From contig CM066730.1 in NCBI GenBank assembly GCA_033961575.1, forward strand, positions 159,429,523-159,493,522: a stretch of 64,000 bases of DNA. Reading direction: 5' to 3'. Made by a program: the position numbers and the translations under genes. This DNA is from Aselliscus stoliczkanus (Eukaryota > Chordata > Mammalia > Chiroptera > Hipposideridae). Below are positions 32,080 to 43,139 of the stretch, one piece after another (the stretch's first letter is position 1; each line of letters begins with the position of its first letter). The notes under the pieces are model-generated. The model saw only the letters and a program-made list of their open reading frames with translations. It was not told where the DNA came from and made no database searches.

Positions 32080-33175
32080 AAATTTCGCCCCAATTCATGC
32101 ATCTGTCAACAATGAGTGGATGACAAAAGACTGACTTCTAAGCTGGACATTATTGAACAGTATCAAATTCTGCATTTGTAATTTCCCTACTTGTATATCT
32201 AGCACTCTGATTAAATCCTCAAACTTGAAGTATTTTCAGTGCTCTTGGTATTCAGCTAATGCCTCATCACAAGAGGGTGGGAGATGAGGGGAGAGATGAA
32301 TTCCTGAGAATCTAGTTCCCCTCAGGGGCCCTGAAGCCCCAGAGTGATGACAAGAAAAGGCAGGAAGTCTGGCATTTTATCTTCTTGTCCTAGGTCCTTG
32401 ACAAAGGGCCTTAAGAGGACCTTATGGATACTTATGAAAAACACAAAGGATCTCTAATCTTCAAGAGCTTACTGTCTCATCAGGAGAAAGAGAACATACA
32501 TCCATGTAAAGCCAAACATCATGCAAATGACAAATTCACATAATTGAAACTGCTTTATCTTTTTGGTTAATGTTTTAAATACGTCACTTATAAACAGAGT
32601 CTGACAGAATGTGACCAAAATAGACCAGTTCATTATTTCTCTGCCCTGTTTAAAAGTCATCCATTGGTTTCCCATCACACTTCATCTGGGAGCTCCCCTT
32701 TCTGGTGATGGTGAGCTAAGTAATTAGGACCACTGAGGACAACTAGAAAGGTACAGAGAAATATTCTTTCTAATTTCCTTCAATATGTTGAAGAGCTAAC
32801 AAAATGGTAAAGTAGTACTTGGCCAAAATCTAGGGTAAAGCAGGAACCCAGAGAGGTAAGCTGAGCATTCAAAGCCTCTTTTTCTCTAAAGGCATTTGCT
32901 TCGGAAGAACTATCTGTGAAATCAAAATGAGGTTTTGGTAGCCTTACAGGGCAAAAGAGAAAGGAATCAAAACCAAGAACCTAACCTAGGTAAGAGATCG
33001 ACTAAACCCTCCCCTTCTTTAGGCTGGGACCCTGAAGAGCTGCACCTTCAGAGGGAGAGGAAACTGAAAGTAAACTACCCACTTGGGCAGTTCAAACTTG
33101 TGTCACTTAGATGGTCCAGGGAACAGCAAACTCTTAACTTAGTCCAGGATGGGTCCACATTAGCAATGTCCCCTG
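32080..33175. other. Unassigned sequence
   Basis: An antisense/sense L2 scrap is possible near 32620-32700 (GTTTAAAAGTCATCCATTGG). No exon is supported; a 119-residue frame at 32935-33294 overlaps L1-like text and is not convincing. Confidence 0.35.
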
Positions 33176-33582
33176 GTGCCTGGCAGAAGCAAAGGAAAAT
33201 CCTTTCTAAAGTATGGTGGACTCAAATTAACCTTAAAAACACTTATTTTCCTAGGACTCAAATTGATTTTAAAAACACTTATTATCAAATATAATGACCA
33301 GCAATCAAAGATAATCAGTTCTACAAAATAAGATACCTTGAGTAATAACCAACAGAAACAGCAGACAGCATAAAAATCTCACAAAAACTTCAGCTATTGC
33401 AATTACCAGACAAACTATAAAACAGCTTCGCTTGACTACATTTAAAGAGATTTTTTTTTTAATGAGCTTGAAAATATCAGGAACAGGAATCTATAAAAAA
33501 GTGTTGTAAGAGATCTGAAAAAGAACCCAAGGGAACTTCTAAAACTGAAAAATACAATAACCCAAATTAAGTGCTCAGTGGA

Positions 33583-33729
33583 AGGGCTGGCCAAGTGGCT
33601 CAGTTGGTTAAGAGCTCGCTCAAGAGTGTGAAGCTCTGAGCAACAGGGTTGCTGGTTAGATTCCCGACCTGAACTGAGCAGCTACTGAGCTGCCAACAGG
33701 TGGCAGGATGGCTCAGCTAAAAAAATAGA
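33583..33729 (+). mobile_element. Type B SINE
   Basis: GGGCTGGCCAAGTGGCTCAGTTGG, GAGCTCGCTCAAGAGTG and GAGCTGCCAACAGGTGGCAGG then A-rich tail. GCTCAGTGGA flanks it at 33573-33582 and 33730-33739. Confidence 0.94.
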
Positions 33730-34737
33730 GCTCAGTGGACATATTTATTAGCAGATTATACACAGCTGAGGAGAGAACTGAAAGATGGAGCTGAAGTAAT
33801 TGTCCATGATGCAGCAGAGGACATAAAATGATAGGACATCTGTAAGACAGGGTAAGAGACATGAAGGATAGGATAAGAAGACCTCGCATGCTTTCAACAA
33901 GAGTTCCAGAGGTGAGGAGAAACAGTTTGTGACAGAGCCATATTTGAAGAGATGATGGCTAAGAATTTTTTCAAGCTGATAGAAAAACACCAATGCACAG
34001 ATTCAAGAAGCCTAACAAGTCCCAAGATGATAAAAAGAAATTCACACTTAACATCATGGTGCAACTATAGATAACCAAAGACAAATCTTTAATAAATAAA
34101 CAGATTACCTTCAAAGAAGTAGCCAGTAGGCTGATGGCTAACTTCTAAATAACAACAATGGAAGCCAGAAGACCAAAGCTTCCACAATTATTTCTGCAAA
34201 CTGTTTCCCAAGGACCTCCTGCCAAGGGGTGAGTGGTGCCAAAATCGAGTCCTTACCCCAGTTGCCAGAACCTGTGCCTGGCTCTGGGCTGCTTCTGCCT
34301 AGAGATAGGGGTGCCTTTTCTAATTCCCACAAAGATATCTTCCACTTGCCAAGCCAAGTGTCAGTGGGGCAGCTCCTGCCCAGAGAAGGTACCCTGTTTT
34401 TGTTTGCATAAAATCACCTAACATGCAAGTAGCAGTTCTGTGGGACAGAGTAAAATGACTTCAATGTGTCTCTACTAGTTTTGAAGTTACTCATTCTTTC
34501 TGTTTTTCTCATCAGTGGGTCCAGTCAGAGCAAAACTGAGCTTAGATGGATATTCCAGAAGGAGAATTAAAGCCATTTTGAGACAAACAGAAACAGAGTT
34601 TGCCACTATTGTATTAAATGTAAATCGACTTAATTTTCCATTAAAAGGCAAAAATTGTCACAATGCATAATAATTCACTTGTCTGCTGTTCACAGAAGAC
34701 ACACCTAAAACATAAGCCAGAGGCTCAACTGGGGGTA

Positions 34738-34935
34738 ATTTTACACCCAAAAGGAACATTTGAAAGTGTCTGAAGATGTTTTTGGTTGTTATAACCTGAG
34801 GGGAGGGGGAAGTACAATACTATTGGCACCCAGTAGCCTGGGATGCTGCTAAGCTACAATGCATAGGACAGCCCCCTACAACAAAAAATTATTGGCCCAA
34901 ATGTCAGTTGTGCCAAGGTTGAAAAACTCTGATAT
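34738..34935 (+). mobile_element. hAT-Charlie (MER5-like) MITE
   Basis: AGGCTCAACTGGGGGTAATTTTACACCC, AGATGTTTTTGGTTGTTATAAC and TGCATAGGACAGCCCCCTACAACAAAAAATTAT to GCCAAGGTTGAAAAACTCTG show the hAT-type MITE order with complementary ends. The subfamily is not certain. Confidence 0.8.
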
Positions 34936-35101
34936 AAGTAAACAGTGTGTATGAGAATTAAAAAATTGAAAAAAAAGAAATACCATGAAAATACATACCA
35001 AAAGAAAGCTGATATCGCTATATTAATGACAGGCAAAACTATCTTAATTCAGAAAACATTTCTGGAGTAAAAATATGTTACTTCAAAAGAATAAAAGTCT
35101 T

Positions 35102-35522
35102 GGGCCGGCCGAGTGGTGCATTGGTTAAGAGCTGGTTTTGGGATGCCAGCAGCCCCGGTTCGGATCCCACATATGAGGGCCAGTGACACTGCCCTCTACA
35201 GCTAACAACAGCTCCACCTAGAGCTAGGCTGTGAGCCCCGGTGATGGTGTGGGCTGCAGCTCCTGCTGCAGTGGGCTGCATAGGCTACAGTGAGTGGCTG
35301 GCAGCCAGCGTGAGCGGCTGACAGTCAGTGTGAGCGGCAAATAGCCGCCGTGAGCGACATCCAGAGGCCGGCGACTGATCTGCCTCATCCGGGAAGAGCG
35401 CAATGATGATACCAACATGGGCCAGTGAAGCAACGTACTCTGCAACTAGACTGAAGAACAAAAAGACAGCAACTTGTCTGTTCCCCATCCCCAATTCCCC
35501 AATGAAATCTTTAAAAAAAAAA
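35102..35522 (+). mobile_element. Type C long SINE
   Basis: Full copy from GGGCCGGCCGAGTGGTGCATTGG through GTGACACTGCCCTCTACAGC to CCCCAATGAAATCTT plus poly(A). The duplication AAAAGAATAAAA(G/A)TCT lies at 35085-35100 and 35523-35538. One of the cleaner full-length copies. Confidence 0.95.
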
Positions 35523-36098
35523 AAAAGAATAAAAATCTCCATTTTTCAAGGAGATAGAATTTTAAAATGATATACACCCAATAAAATGGCATCAAAATAC
35601 ATAAAGCAAAAATTTTCAGAACTCTGAGGACAAAAACAATTTTATAATCAAGGTGTTTTTATGTTTACATTTCTCTTGCAGTATTGGATATTACAAGCGC
35701 CAAAAAAAACAAAAAACAGTAAGATTTGAATAACAATGAACAGATTTCACAGATGGACAGATATAGAGAACACTGTCCCTAACAACTGCCACATGCATAT
35801 TCTTTTCAATAACACATGGAACATTTATAAAAGTTGACCATATACCAAACCATATAGCTAGTCTCAACAAATACCACAAAATTAAAATCACACATAATTA
35901 TGCCCTCTGACCACAGTGTAATTATGTAATTTTATTAGTAAGATAAAAGTGAGTGGAAACACACACTCTGCCCCAAATATATAGAAATTAAGCAGTACAC
36001 TTCTATATAACCTGTGGGTTCAGGAACAAATCACAGTAGAAATTAGAAAATAGTAACTGAATGAATGATAATGAAAAATACTACATATAAAAGTTTCT

Positions 36099-36725
36099 GG
36101 GCCGGCCGAGTGGCTCAGTTGGTTAAGAGCTCGCTCAAGAGTGCAAGCTGGGGCCAGCCGAATGGCACATTGGTTAAGAGCTGGCTTGGGACGCCAGTGG
36201 CCCTGATTCGGATCCCACATATGAGGGCCAGTGACACTGCCCTCTACAGCTAAAATGGTGAACAATAGCTCCACCTGGAACTGGGTTGCTGTGAGTCCCA
36301 ACGATGATGGCATAGCTGCAGCCCCTGCTGCAGTGGGCTGCCCATAGGCTGCAGTGAGTGGCCGGCAGCCAGTGTGAGTGGGTGGCAGCCAGCGTAAGCT
36401 GCCAAGAGCCTCCGTGAGCGGCCATCCAGAGGCCAGTGACTGATCTGCCTCACCCGAGAAGAGCGCAATGATGATACCAACATGGTCCAGTGAAAAACTG
36501 TCCTCCACAACTAGACTGAAGAACAAAAGAACAGCAACTTGTCTGTTCCCTTCCCTGGTTCCCCAACCCTATTCCTCTCCCCCAATTCCCTAATGAAATC
36601 TTTTTTAAAAAAGAGTGCAAGCTGAGCTCTGAGCAACAGCAGTTCAATTCCCAGCCCGAGCTGAGCTGCCACTGAGCTGCCAACAGGTGGCAGGATGGCT
36701 CAGCTAAAAATAATAATAATAATAA
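36099..36725 (+). mobile_element. Type B SINE split by a type C SINE
   Basis: The B head GGGCCGGCCGAGTGGCTCAGTTGG runs to AGAGTGCAAGCTG at 36150. It resumes at 36612 with the same AGAGTGCAAGCTG followed by AGCTCTGAGCAACAGC and GCCAACAGGTGGCAGG, ending in (AAT)n. Confidence 0.94.
36151..36611 (+). mobile_element. Type C SINE nested in a type B SINE
   Basis: Complete C unit, GGGCCAGCCGAATGGCACATTGG to CCCTAATGAAATCTTTTTTAAAA, with exact 13-base duplication AGAGTGCAAGCTG (36138-36150 and 36612-36624) made from the host B element. This shows C was active after this B copy landed. Confidence 0.96.
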
Positions 36726-36747
36726 AGCTGAGTTAGAGGGAATTTTA

Positions 36748-36901
36748 TTTTTTTATTTTTATTTTTTTTAGCTGAGCCATCCTGCCACCTGTTGGCAGCT
36801 CAACGGCAACTCAGCTCGGGCTGGCATCGAACCGCCATTGCTCAGAGCTCAGCTCGCACTCTTGAGCGAGCTCTTAACCAACTGAGCCACTCGGCCGGCC
36901 C
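36748..36901 (-). mobile_element. Type B SINE, antisense
   Basis: T-rich lead, GCTGAGCCATCCTGCCACCTG to CCACTCGGCCGGCCC. TAGAGGGAATTTTA is exact on both sides (36734-36747 and 36902-36915). It faces the sense B copy only ~25 bases upstream. Confidence 0.96.
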
Positions 36902-37199
36902 TAGAGGGAATTTTATAGCTTTAAACTCATCCATCTCAAGAAGTTAGGGAGGAAACACTGCAAATTAGACCCACAGAAAGAGGGAAGGAATAAGAAAGAC
37001 AAGAACAGAAATTAATGAAATAGAAAACATCCACAGATCATTAAAAACAAAAGTTAGTTCTTGGGACTAATAAGATCGTAAGTCCTTATAAAGACTGTTC
37101 AAGAAAAAAAGACACAGATAACCACTATTTAGAATGAAAAAGAAGACATGCCTTTAGATACTACAGATATTAAAAAGAACACATTTCTGAAAGAATGAA

Positions 37200-37556
37200 C
37201 TCCAGCTTCTTACCCTGAATGGTCTACTCCCTGCAGTCCTCTCCTTTTATAGCACTTGCTTTCTTGTCTACTATGCAGCCATCAAACATGCCACTTTTGT
37301 TTCTATCTTAGGGACCTGACACGAACTAGTCACTTTTTCTGGGATGCAATGATTGTCTCCTGGTATTTTAATCTCAGTTTTAACCTAACACCCTCAGCAA
37401 GGCCTTTCCTTCCCACCAATCTAAAGGAACCACCAATCATTTTCCATCACATTTCCCAATTTTAATTCCCTGGTTAGCATATATTACTATCTGACATTTG
37501 ATTATCTTCTCCCTGCCCCAGAAATAAAACACATGGGAGTAGAAACTCTCATCTTG
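37200..37556 (+). mobile_element. L2 fragment, split by a processed pseudogene
   Basis: CCCTGCAGTCCTCTCC, AAACACATGGGAGTAGAAACTCTC and, past the pseudogene, GTAGGGGCTCAATAAATACTTATTGATTGAA (38450-38500) read as one L2 3' end in sense orientation, broken at the duplicated AGAAACTC(T/C)ATCTTG. Confidence 0.65.
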
Positions 37557-38422
37557 GTTTTTGCCCACGTGCGTTGTTCACCTGAGGGCATCATGTTGTG
37601 AGGAGATGGGGGCCTCGGTGACTCATGCAATCAGGAACTTCAGCCTAGAGAACCGGGCGGAAGGAGAAATCAGCAAGATGAAGCCCTCTCCCGCTCCCAG
37701 GCACCCCTCCACCAAGAGCCTCCTGCAAGAGCAAATGAACTCACATCCAGATATTAAGCGAGAAGTTGACAGAAAAGATGACAAGCTGTTGTCATTACTA
37801 AAAGATGTATATGTTGATTCCAAAAATCCTGTGCAGGCAAAAGATGCTGGAACACATCCGGAGCCAAAGGAGTTCAGATTGTCGAAAGGCAATCACTTTG
37901 ACATGAATATCGAGTACATTCCCAAAGGCAAAATTTCCATTGTAGAGGCATTGATACTTCTCAATAATCATTAGCTTTATCTGGAAACATGGACTGCTGA
38001 GAAAATTGCAAAAGAATATCATCTAGAACAGAAAGATGTAAATTCCCGTCTCAAATATTTTGTTACCTTTGAAGTCAAAATCTTCCCTCCCGACAATAAG
38101 AAAGCAATACAATCAAAATGAAGGAAATCTTGAAGTTACTTTTCCGATATGTACTCCCTGTTCCCCTGCCCTGTTTATTTTCCCATTTTTAGCATATTTA
38201 ACTATATAAATTACTGAATATTTAAAGCTCCCTTCTTGTGAGGGCATACTATTTATTGAACTCTGCTAAATTTTCAGGACTAATGATAGAATAAATTTTG
38301 TTTTCCTTTCAACTTTAATTTGGTTTAGGCATGTGTTCAGATGTACTATCAGCATGACTAAATAGCACATGTATCAATTTTTTACAAATAAAAAAGTTAA
38401 TGTGTTAAAAAAAAAAAAAGAA
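37557..38422 (+). pseudogene. NDUFAF4: Processed pseudogene of NDUFAF4
   Basis: NDUFAF4 is a mitochondrial complex I assembly factor of about 175 residues. The copy's reading frame starts at 37606 and runs to TGA at 38119-38121. It preserves signature stretches such as [50 protein letters not shown] and TAEKIAKEY. One substitution makes TAG at 37972-37974, where the parent has Lys after LLNNH; past it the frame stays open for 48 more codons. About four residues are missing near the PVQAKDAG region. It has no introns, keeps a ~280-base 3' UTR with AATAAA at 38387 and a poly(A) tail at ~38407. AGAAACTC(T/C)ATCTTG flanks it (37541-37556 and 38423-38438). It is a retrocopy and very likely non-functional. 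Confidence 0.93.
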
Positions 38423-38509
38423 AGAAACTCTTATCTTGCTCAACAACTCTGTCCCAGAGCGCTCACAGTAGGGGCTCAATAAATACTTATTGATTGAAAT
38501 ACCATCAGA

Positions 38510-39055
38510 ATGGAGAGGGAGACGGGTGGAAACAAGGAAAAATGTAGAAACAGAAAATGAAAAATCAAACTATTTAAGAATCTATTGTGTACAAAAATAC
38601 AATGTAAAGAAAAGGGGAAAAAGAGACAAGAAAATGTGCACAATGGGTTGAAAGGAGGAGAGAAGAAAATAATTATAGAGTAGTAGTATTATGGTTCAGC
38701 CAAACTCTTAATTAGAAGGAAAGGAATTCACTTTATTGAGCTTCCTCTATGTAGGAAGCCTAAATTGCCAGATGATTTTTTTTTTAAAGGTTTTGTTCCT
38801 ACTTAGAACTATAGCCAACATAATTGTCCTTATTTTCAACCCTTTCCTAGGAAGAAAAGAGAGTGAGTTCTTTTATTCTATAAAAAAAAAAAAAAACAGG
38901 GGGAGGGGGACTATTTGCTTTCATGGAGTAATATTTGTCCAGGACCACTGGTAGTGTCATTCACTGAGAGAGAATATCAGAAAACCCATTTTGGAGGAAA
39001 ATCATGAGTTTCATTTTTAACAGGTTAAGATTTAGAGATTGTTGAAACATCCAAG
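38510..39055. other. Unassigned sequence
   Basis: A-rich intron-like DNA with a poly(A) run at 38881-38896. No repeat family or exon is supported. Confidence 0.35.
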
Positions 39056-39310
39056 TAGAAATGTTGACTAGATAATGGGCTACATCAGCCTAGAGCTCAG
39101 AGAGGTCTGAGCTGGAGATCTAAATCTTTGAGGTACAGATGGTAACTGAAGCCATGGGTGTGGATGTCAGTGTTTAAAGAGGGAGAATAGAGTATGAAGA
39201 AAACAAAGTTCCAGGGATGCACCTTGAGATACTCCAACATTTAATGGTTGGGTGGTGGGAGACAAGCCTTTGAAGGAGATTGAGAAGAAATGACCATGAG
39301 AATAAGGTTG
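39056..39310 (+). mobile_element. L2 LINE fragment
   Basis: AGAAATGTTGACTAGATAATGGGC, GCTGGAGATCTAAATCTTTGAGG, GCCATGGGTGTGGATG and CACCTTGAGATACTCCAACATTTAATGG follow L2 in sense orientation. Confidence 0.75.
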
Positions 39311-39519
39311 CATGAAAGCGAAAGTGAGACACTTTTTCAGGGAGAGGATGGCAGCAGTCAAGGAAAATGAGGAATGAAAATGTTTAGTACATTTAGTGAC
39401 ATTACAACCTTTGACCTCAGTGTAAATTTTTACCAGTGTGGACGTGGAATCTGAGTCAGTCTTAGCTGTGCATCTACAGTGCCTCTGCATAGGTACACAC
39501 TTGATATATTTTTTCATTT

Positions 39520-41000
39520 GTTTTGCTGTGAAATGTTTAATTTGCAGAAGAGTGCATAATATAGATATGTAGAATTTAAGGAATAATTATGAAGTGAGTA
39601 ACATTTACTGATCACCCAAGTTAATAGGACCTTAGAAGACACCTCTCTGGGTGCATCAACCTTCTTCCTCCATCCAGAGAGCTCATTCCGCCAACTATTG
39701 TGATAAGTATTCCCTTGTTTTTCTCTATAGCTTTACCACATATGAGCGAGTTCCCTAAACGGTATAATATTATTTTTACAATATACTTTTTAGTTCTGAC
39801 TGTTTTTGAATTCTGTATAAATGGAACCATACTATATCCATTCTTCTGGGTCTTGCTTCTGTTGTTCAACATTATGTTTTTCAGGGCCGGCCGAGTGGCG
39901 CGGTGGTTAAGCACTGGCTTGGGAAGCCAGCGGCCCCGGTTCGGTCCCACATATGAGAGCCAGTGACACTGCCCTCAAAAAAAAAAAAAAAGATGTTTTT
40001 CAGATTTGTCTGTGGCGATACATAAGACTGTATGTCATTCATTTTCACTAATATATATATATATTTCTATTAAATTAATTTACCACCCTTTATTTTTACT
40101 TTATGCTTTTGATGGACATTTGGGTCAATTTCCAGCCTTTGCTATAACGAGCAACACCACCATGAACTCACATTGCCTTATAAACTTGTGGAGGAGTTTT
40201 TCTAGGATGGGTATATACAGAGAGATGGAATTGCTGGGTCATAGAGTATGGGTATGCTCAACTTTATTGTGAAGTGCCAAACTTTTCTAAAGTGATGGTA
40301 TGAATTTACACTGCTACCCTGTCTTTTTTTTTTTTTTTTTTTTAGCTGCCACCTCCCACCCCCTGCCTACCCTGTCGCATGAGAGTTACCATTGATTGCT
40401 TCATATCCTTCCCAGTGTTTGATATAGTCAAATTATGAAATTGCTGCCAGTCTGCTGGGTATAAAATTCTATCTTGTTGTGGTTTTAATTTGTGTTTTCC
40501 TGAATATCAGTAAGATCATTTTTTTTTATGTTTATGAGCCATGTAGTATTTTACAAAAGAGAAAAATCCAACTTTAGTGTATTTTTCTATTGTATCTTTT
40601 TCCTATAGATTTATAAGTATTCTTTAATATTTTGGATGCAAATTCTTTTTCGTTTATGTGTGGATTGTGTGTGTTAAAAATATTCTTTTCAGTGTAAGCC
40701 TTGAATTTCACTTTCTTTATGATGCCTTTTAATCAATAGGAGTTTTTAATTTTAATGTAGTCAAATTTATCTTGTTTAAAAAATCCTTTCTTACTCTGAA
40801 GTCATTATGATTTTCTCCCATCTTTTCTTCTCAAAGTCTTAAATTTTTGCCTTAAATATTTGCCTTTCTACTTCAATACTTAATCTACCTAAAATTAATT
40901 TGGGGGGTTTAGTGTGAGGTGGGGAATCAGTTTCATTTTTTTCCATATAGACATCTAACTTTTCCAGCTCTGTTTAATGAAATGCCCAGACCTTACCTAT
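39520..41000 (-). mobile_element. L1M 3' region, antisense, interrupted
   Basis: GTGCATAATATAGATATG, TATAAATGGAACCATACTATATCC, GGAATTGCTGGGTCATAGAGTATGG and AAGTGCCAAACTTTTCTAAAGTGATGG are antisense L1M 3' sequence. It is broken by a type A SINE at 39885-39992 and a T-rich tract at 40322-40345. No coding frame remains. Confidence 0.75.
39885..39992 (+). mobile_element. Type A SINE
   Basis: Near-consensus head GGCCGGCCGAGTGGCGCGGTGG, CTGGCTTGGGAAGCCAG and CACTGCCCTC, then poly(A). ATGTTTTTCAG lies at 39874-39884 and 39993-40003. Confidence 0.96.
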
Positions 41001-41740
41001 TGATCTGATATGCTCATCTATCATATAACAAATGTTCGTCAATGTGTGCATCCGTTTTGGGCATCTCTCTCTGGCGTCATTCAGTGGTATGCTGGTAAAC
41101 GCAGCTCTTCCCTCTCCTCTCCCATACACACAAAAAGCCATGATTTATAACATTTACTGATTTATGTGGTATAAATACTCCCACCATTACCAGTTTCAAG
41201 CTATCAGCATGATGACACAGAATGCAAAGTTGTGAGGAGATGCTAACAATTGGCCTCAAGAACAGGGTTTATCCCAATGCTAATATCAAACTTTCTTAAT
41301 TACCATAGCTTGATATACATACACCCTGTAGACGGGTCCAGATTTTATCGACCTCTGTTCACTTCGCTATTATAACCTCCACCTATGTTTTTCCTATGTT
41401 TCTGCAGCTTGTTCTGTCCCCCACACAGCCATTGAACAATCTTGCTCAAAAAATGTAATCATATCGATCAATTCTTTTCATAAACAAATCTACAGTGGCT
41501 CTGTGTTTCACTTTAAATTTAGACCTTAGTCTGGCCTTCAAGATTCAGTACCAATTCTCTTATTGCCTTCCCCTCATTCTTTCAACTCTCATGGCCTCAC
41601 TATACTAAGGAGATAATTTAGTTGATGACAACCCACCATTAAAATTTCCATTGACAAGCCCTCTTCCCAAACAAAAATGGTTGTAATTTTTACATTATGA
41701 AAGAATTTATATTTGTATGGGAGTCCTTTAATTTTTCAGA
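41001..41740. other. Unassigned; antisense L2-like stretch
   Basis: CTACAGTGGCTCTGTGTTTCAC and CTGGCCTTCAAGATTCAGTACC at about 41495-41560 suggest antisense L2. Otherwise nothing recognised. Confidence 0.4.
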
Positions 41741-41762
41741 CAATTCACCTTATGTTTTATTT

Positions 41763-41893
41763 ATTTATTTATTTATTTATTTATTCTTTTTTTTTTTTTT
41801 GAGGGCAGTGTCACTGGCCCTCACATGAGGGAACCGAACCAGGGCCGCTGGCTTCCCACGCCAGCGCTTAACCACCACGCCACTTGGCCGGCC
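41763..41893 (-). mobile_element. Type A SINE with (TTTA)n tail, antisense
   Basis: A (TTTA)n stretch plus poly(T) precedes GAGGGCAGTGTCACTGGCCC; the end is CACTTGGCCGGCC. CTTATGTTTTATTT and CTTATGTTTTTATTT flank it. The tail has grown into a microsatellite. Confidence 0.94.
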
Positions 41894-42092
41894 CTTATGT
41901 TTTTATTTGTTATTTTTCAAATATAAAGAACAATATCATGATCCATTGATGGATCTCCTTTTTATTAACACAAAGGGGGCCATCAAGCACATTATTCCAA
42001 CCTGGATCTTTTCGATTAACAATGTATCTTAGAGATCTTTACATACCATCATGTATAATTCTAGCTAACTCTTTTTAACTGATGCAGAGTGT

Positions 42093-42094
<2 letters not shown>

Positions 42095-42138
<44 letters not shown>
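42095..42138 (+). repeat. (GT)n microsatellite
   Basis: Twenty-two GT units without interruption, next to an MIR. Confidence 0.97.
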
Positions 42139-42140
<2 letters not shown>

Positions 42141-42144
42141 GTGT

Positions 42145-42390
42145 ATAATAGTGGTTAAGAGCATGGGCTCTGGAGCTAGACTGCCTATCTCAGAATCCTG
42201 CTCTGCCACCTATTGTGGGCTTAAAGTTTCTTAACCTTTGTGAGTCTCATTTCCCTCATTTATAAAATGGGCAAGCAACAATACCTACCTCAGAGCCAAT
42301 GTGAAGATTAAATGAGATAATGCATGTAAAGCATCAGAACCTACCCGCCTCATAGTAAGTGCGCAGTAAATATTAACTGCTACTATTTTC
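42145..42390 (+). mobile_element. MIR SINE, near full length
   Basis: ATAGTGGTTAAGAGCATGGGCTCTGGAGCTAGACTGCC through CATTTATAAAATGGGC and GATTAAATGAGATAATGCATGTAAAGC to GTAAGTGCGCAGTAAATATTAAC is one of the best-preserved MIRs here. Confidence 0.95.
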
Positions 42391-42592
42391 ATCTTATTGT
42401 TGCTGGTAGTTTTATTATTTTTGCTATGGCACTGCTGATGAATGTTCAGTTTGTTTCTGGGTTTTTTTCTATGATAAACAGTACTGTAGTGAACATCCTA
42501 GTACATATATCTTAATATACCTTGGGGGTAAATATCCCTAAACGTAAAATTTCTATAAGCAGCATTGTTGGGTCAAATGGGATGTGCTTTAA

Positions 42593-42719
42593 TTTTTATT
42601 TTATTTTATTTATTTATTTATTTATTTTTTGAGGGCAGTGTCACTGGCCCTCATATGTGGGACTGAACTGGGGCCGCTGGCTTCCCAAACCAGTGCTTAA
42701 CCACTGCACCACTGGACCC
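42593..42719 (-). mobile_element. Type A SINE, antisense
   Basis: (TTTA)n tail and GAGGGCAGTGTCACTGGCCC; the 5' end is truncated at CACTGGACCC. TGGGATGTGCTTTAA is exact at 42578-42592 and 42720-42734. Confidence 0.95.
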
Positions 42720-42746
42720 TGGGATGTGCTTTAAAATGTTGATATC

Positions 42747-42850
42747 GGGCCGGCCAAGTGGTGCGTGGTTAAGAGCTGGCTTGGGATGCCAGTGGCCCCA
42801 GTTTGGTCCCACATATGAGGGCCAGTGACACTGCCCTCAAGAAAAAAAAT
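42747..42850 (+). mobile_element. Type A SINE
   Basis: GGGCCGGCCAAGTGGTGCG, GGCTTGGGATGCCAG and CACTGCCCTCAAG, then A-run. ATGTTGATATC is exact at 42736-42746 and 42851-42861. Confidence 0.96.
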
Positions 42851-43139
42851 ATGTTGATATCTATTGCCAAATTGCCCTCCAAAAGGGATATTCCAAATTA
42901 CATACCCACCAGCCGTATAAGAAATGTATGTACCCATCTTATAGCAGGCCTGGATATTATCAAATTTGTAAATGTTTGCCAACCTTATAGGTATCATTTT
43001 GATTTGCATCTGTTGAAGTATTAGTGAGGTTAAACATCCTTTAATAGGTTTATCACTTGTAATTTTCTTATAAATGATGATGAACTGCTTGTTCATATCC
43101 TTTGCATATTTTGCATACTAAGTTATAGTATATATTTTT

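Larger units (their letters stand above)
33180..37195 (+). mobile_element. Old L1 LINE remnants, sense, heavily interrupted
   Basis: Adenine-rich L1 text appears between younger insertions: AAGAAATTCACACTTAACATCATGG with AACCAAAGACAAATC, ACAACAATGGAAGCCAGAAGACC, GATATCGCTATATTAATGACAGGCAAAACTATC and AGAGGGAAGGAATAAGAAAG. These correspond to the ORF1 end and ORF2 of an old L1 in sense orientation. At least five SINEs and a hAT element split it. All frames are broken. Confidence 0.7.
42395..43135 (-). mobile_element. L1M 3' region, antisense, carrying two SINEs
   Basis: ATGATAAACAGTACTGTAGTGAACATCC, GGTCAAATGGGATGTGC, then ATTGCCAAATTGCCCTCCAAAAGGG and CATTTTGATTTGCATCTG are one antisense L1M. 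Two type A SINEs at 42593-42719 and 42747-42850 interrupt it 27 bases apart. Confidence 0.82.

Noticed and set aside
36020..36526. 168-residue minus-strand frame
   Set aside because: Translation of nested type C and B SINEs.
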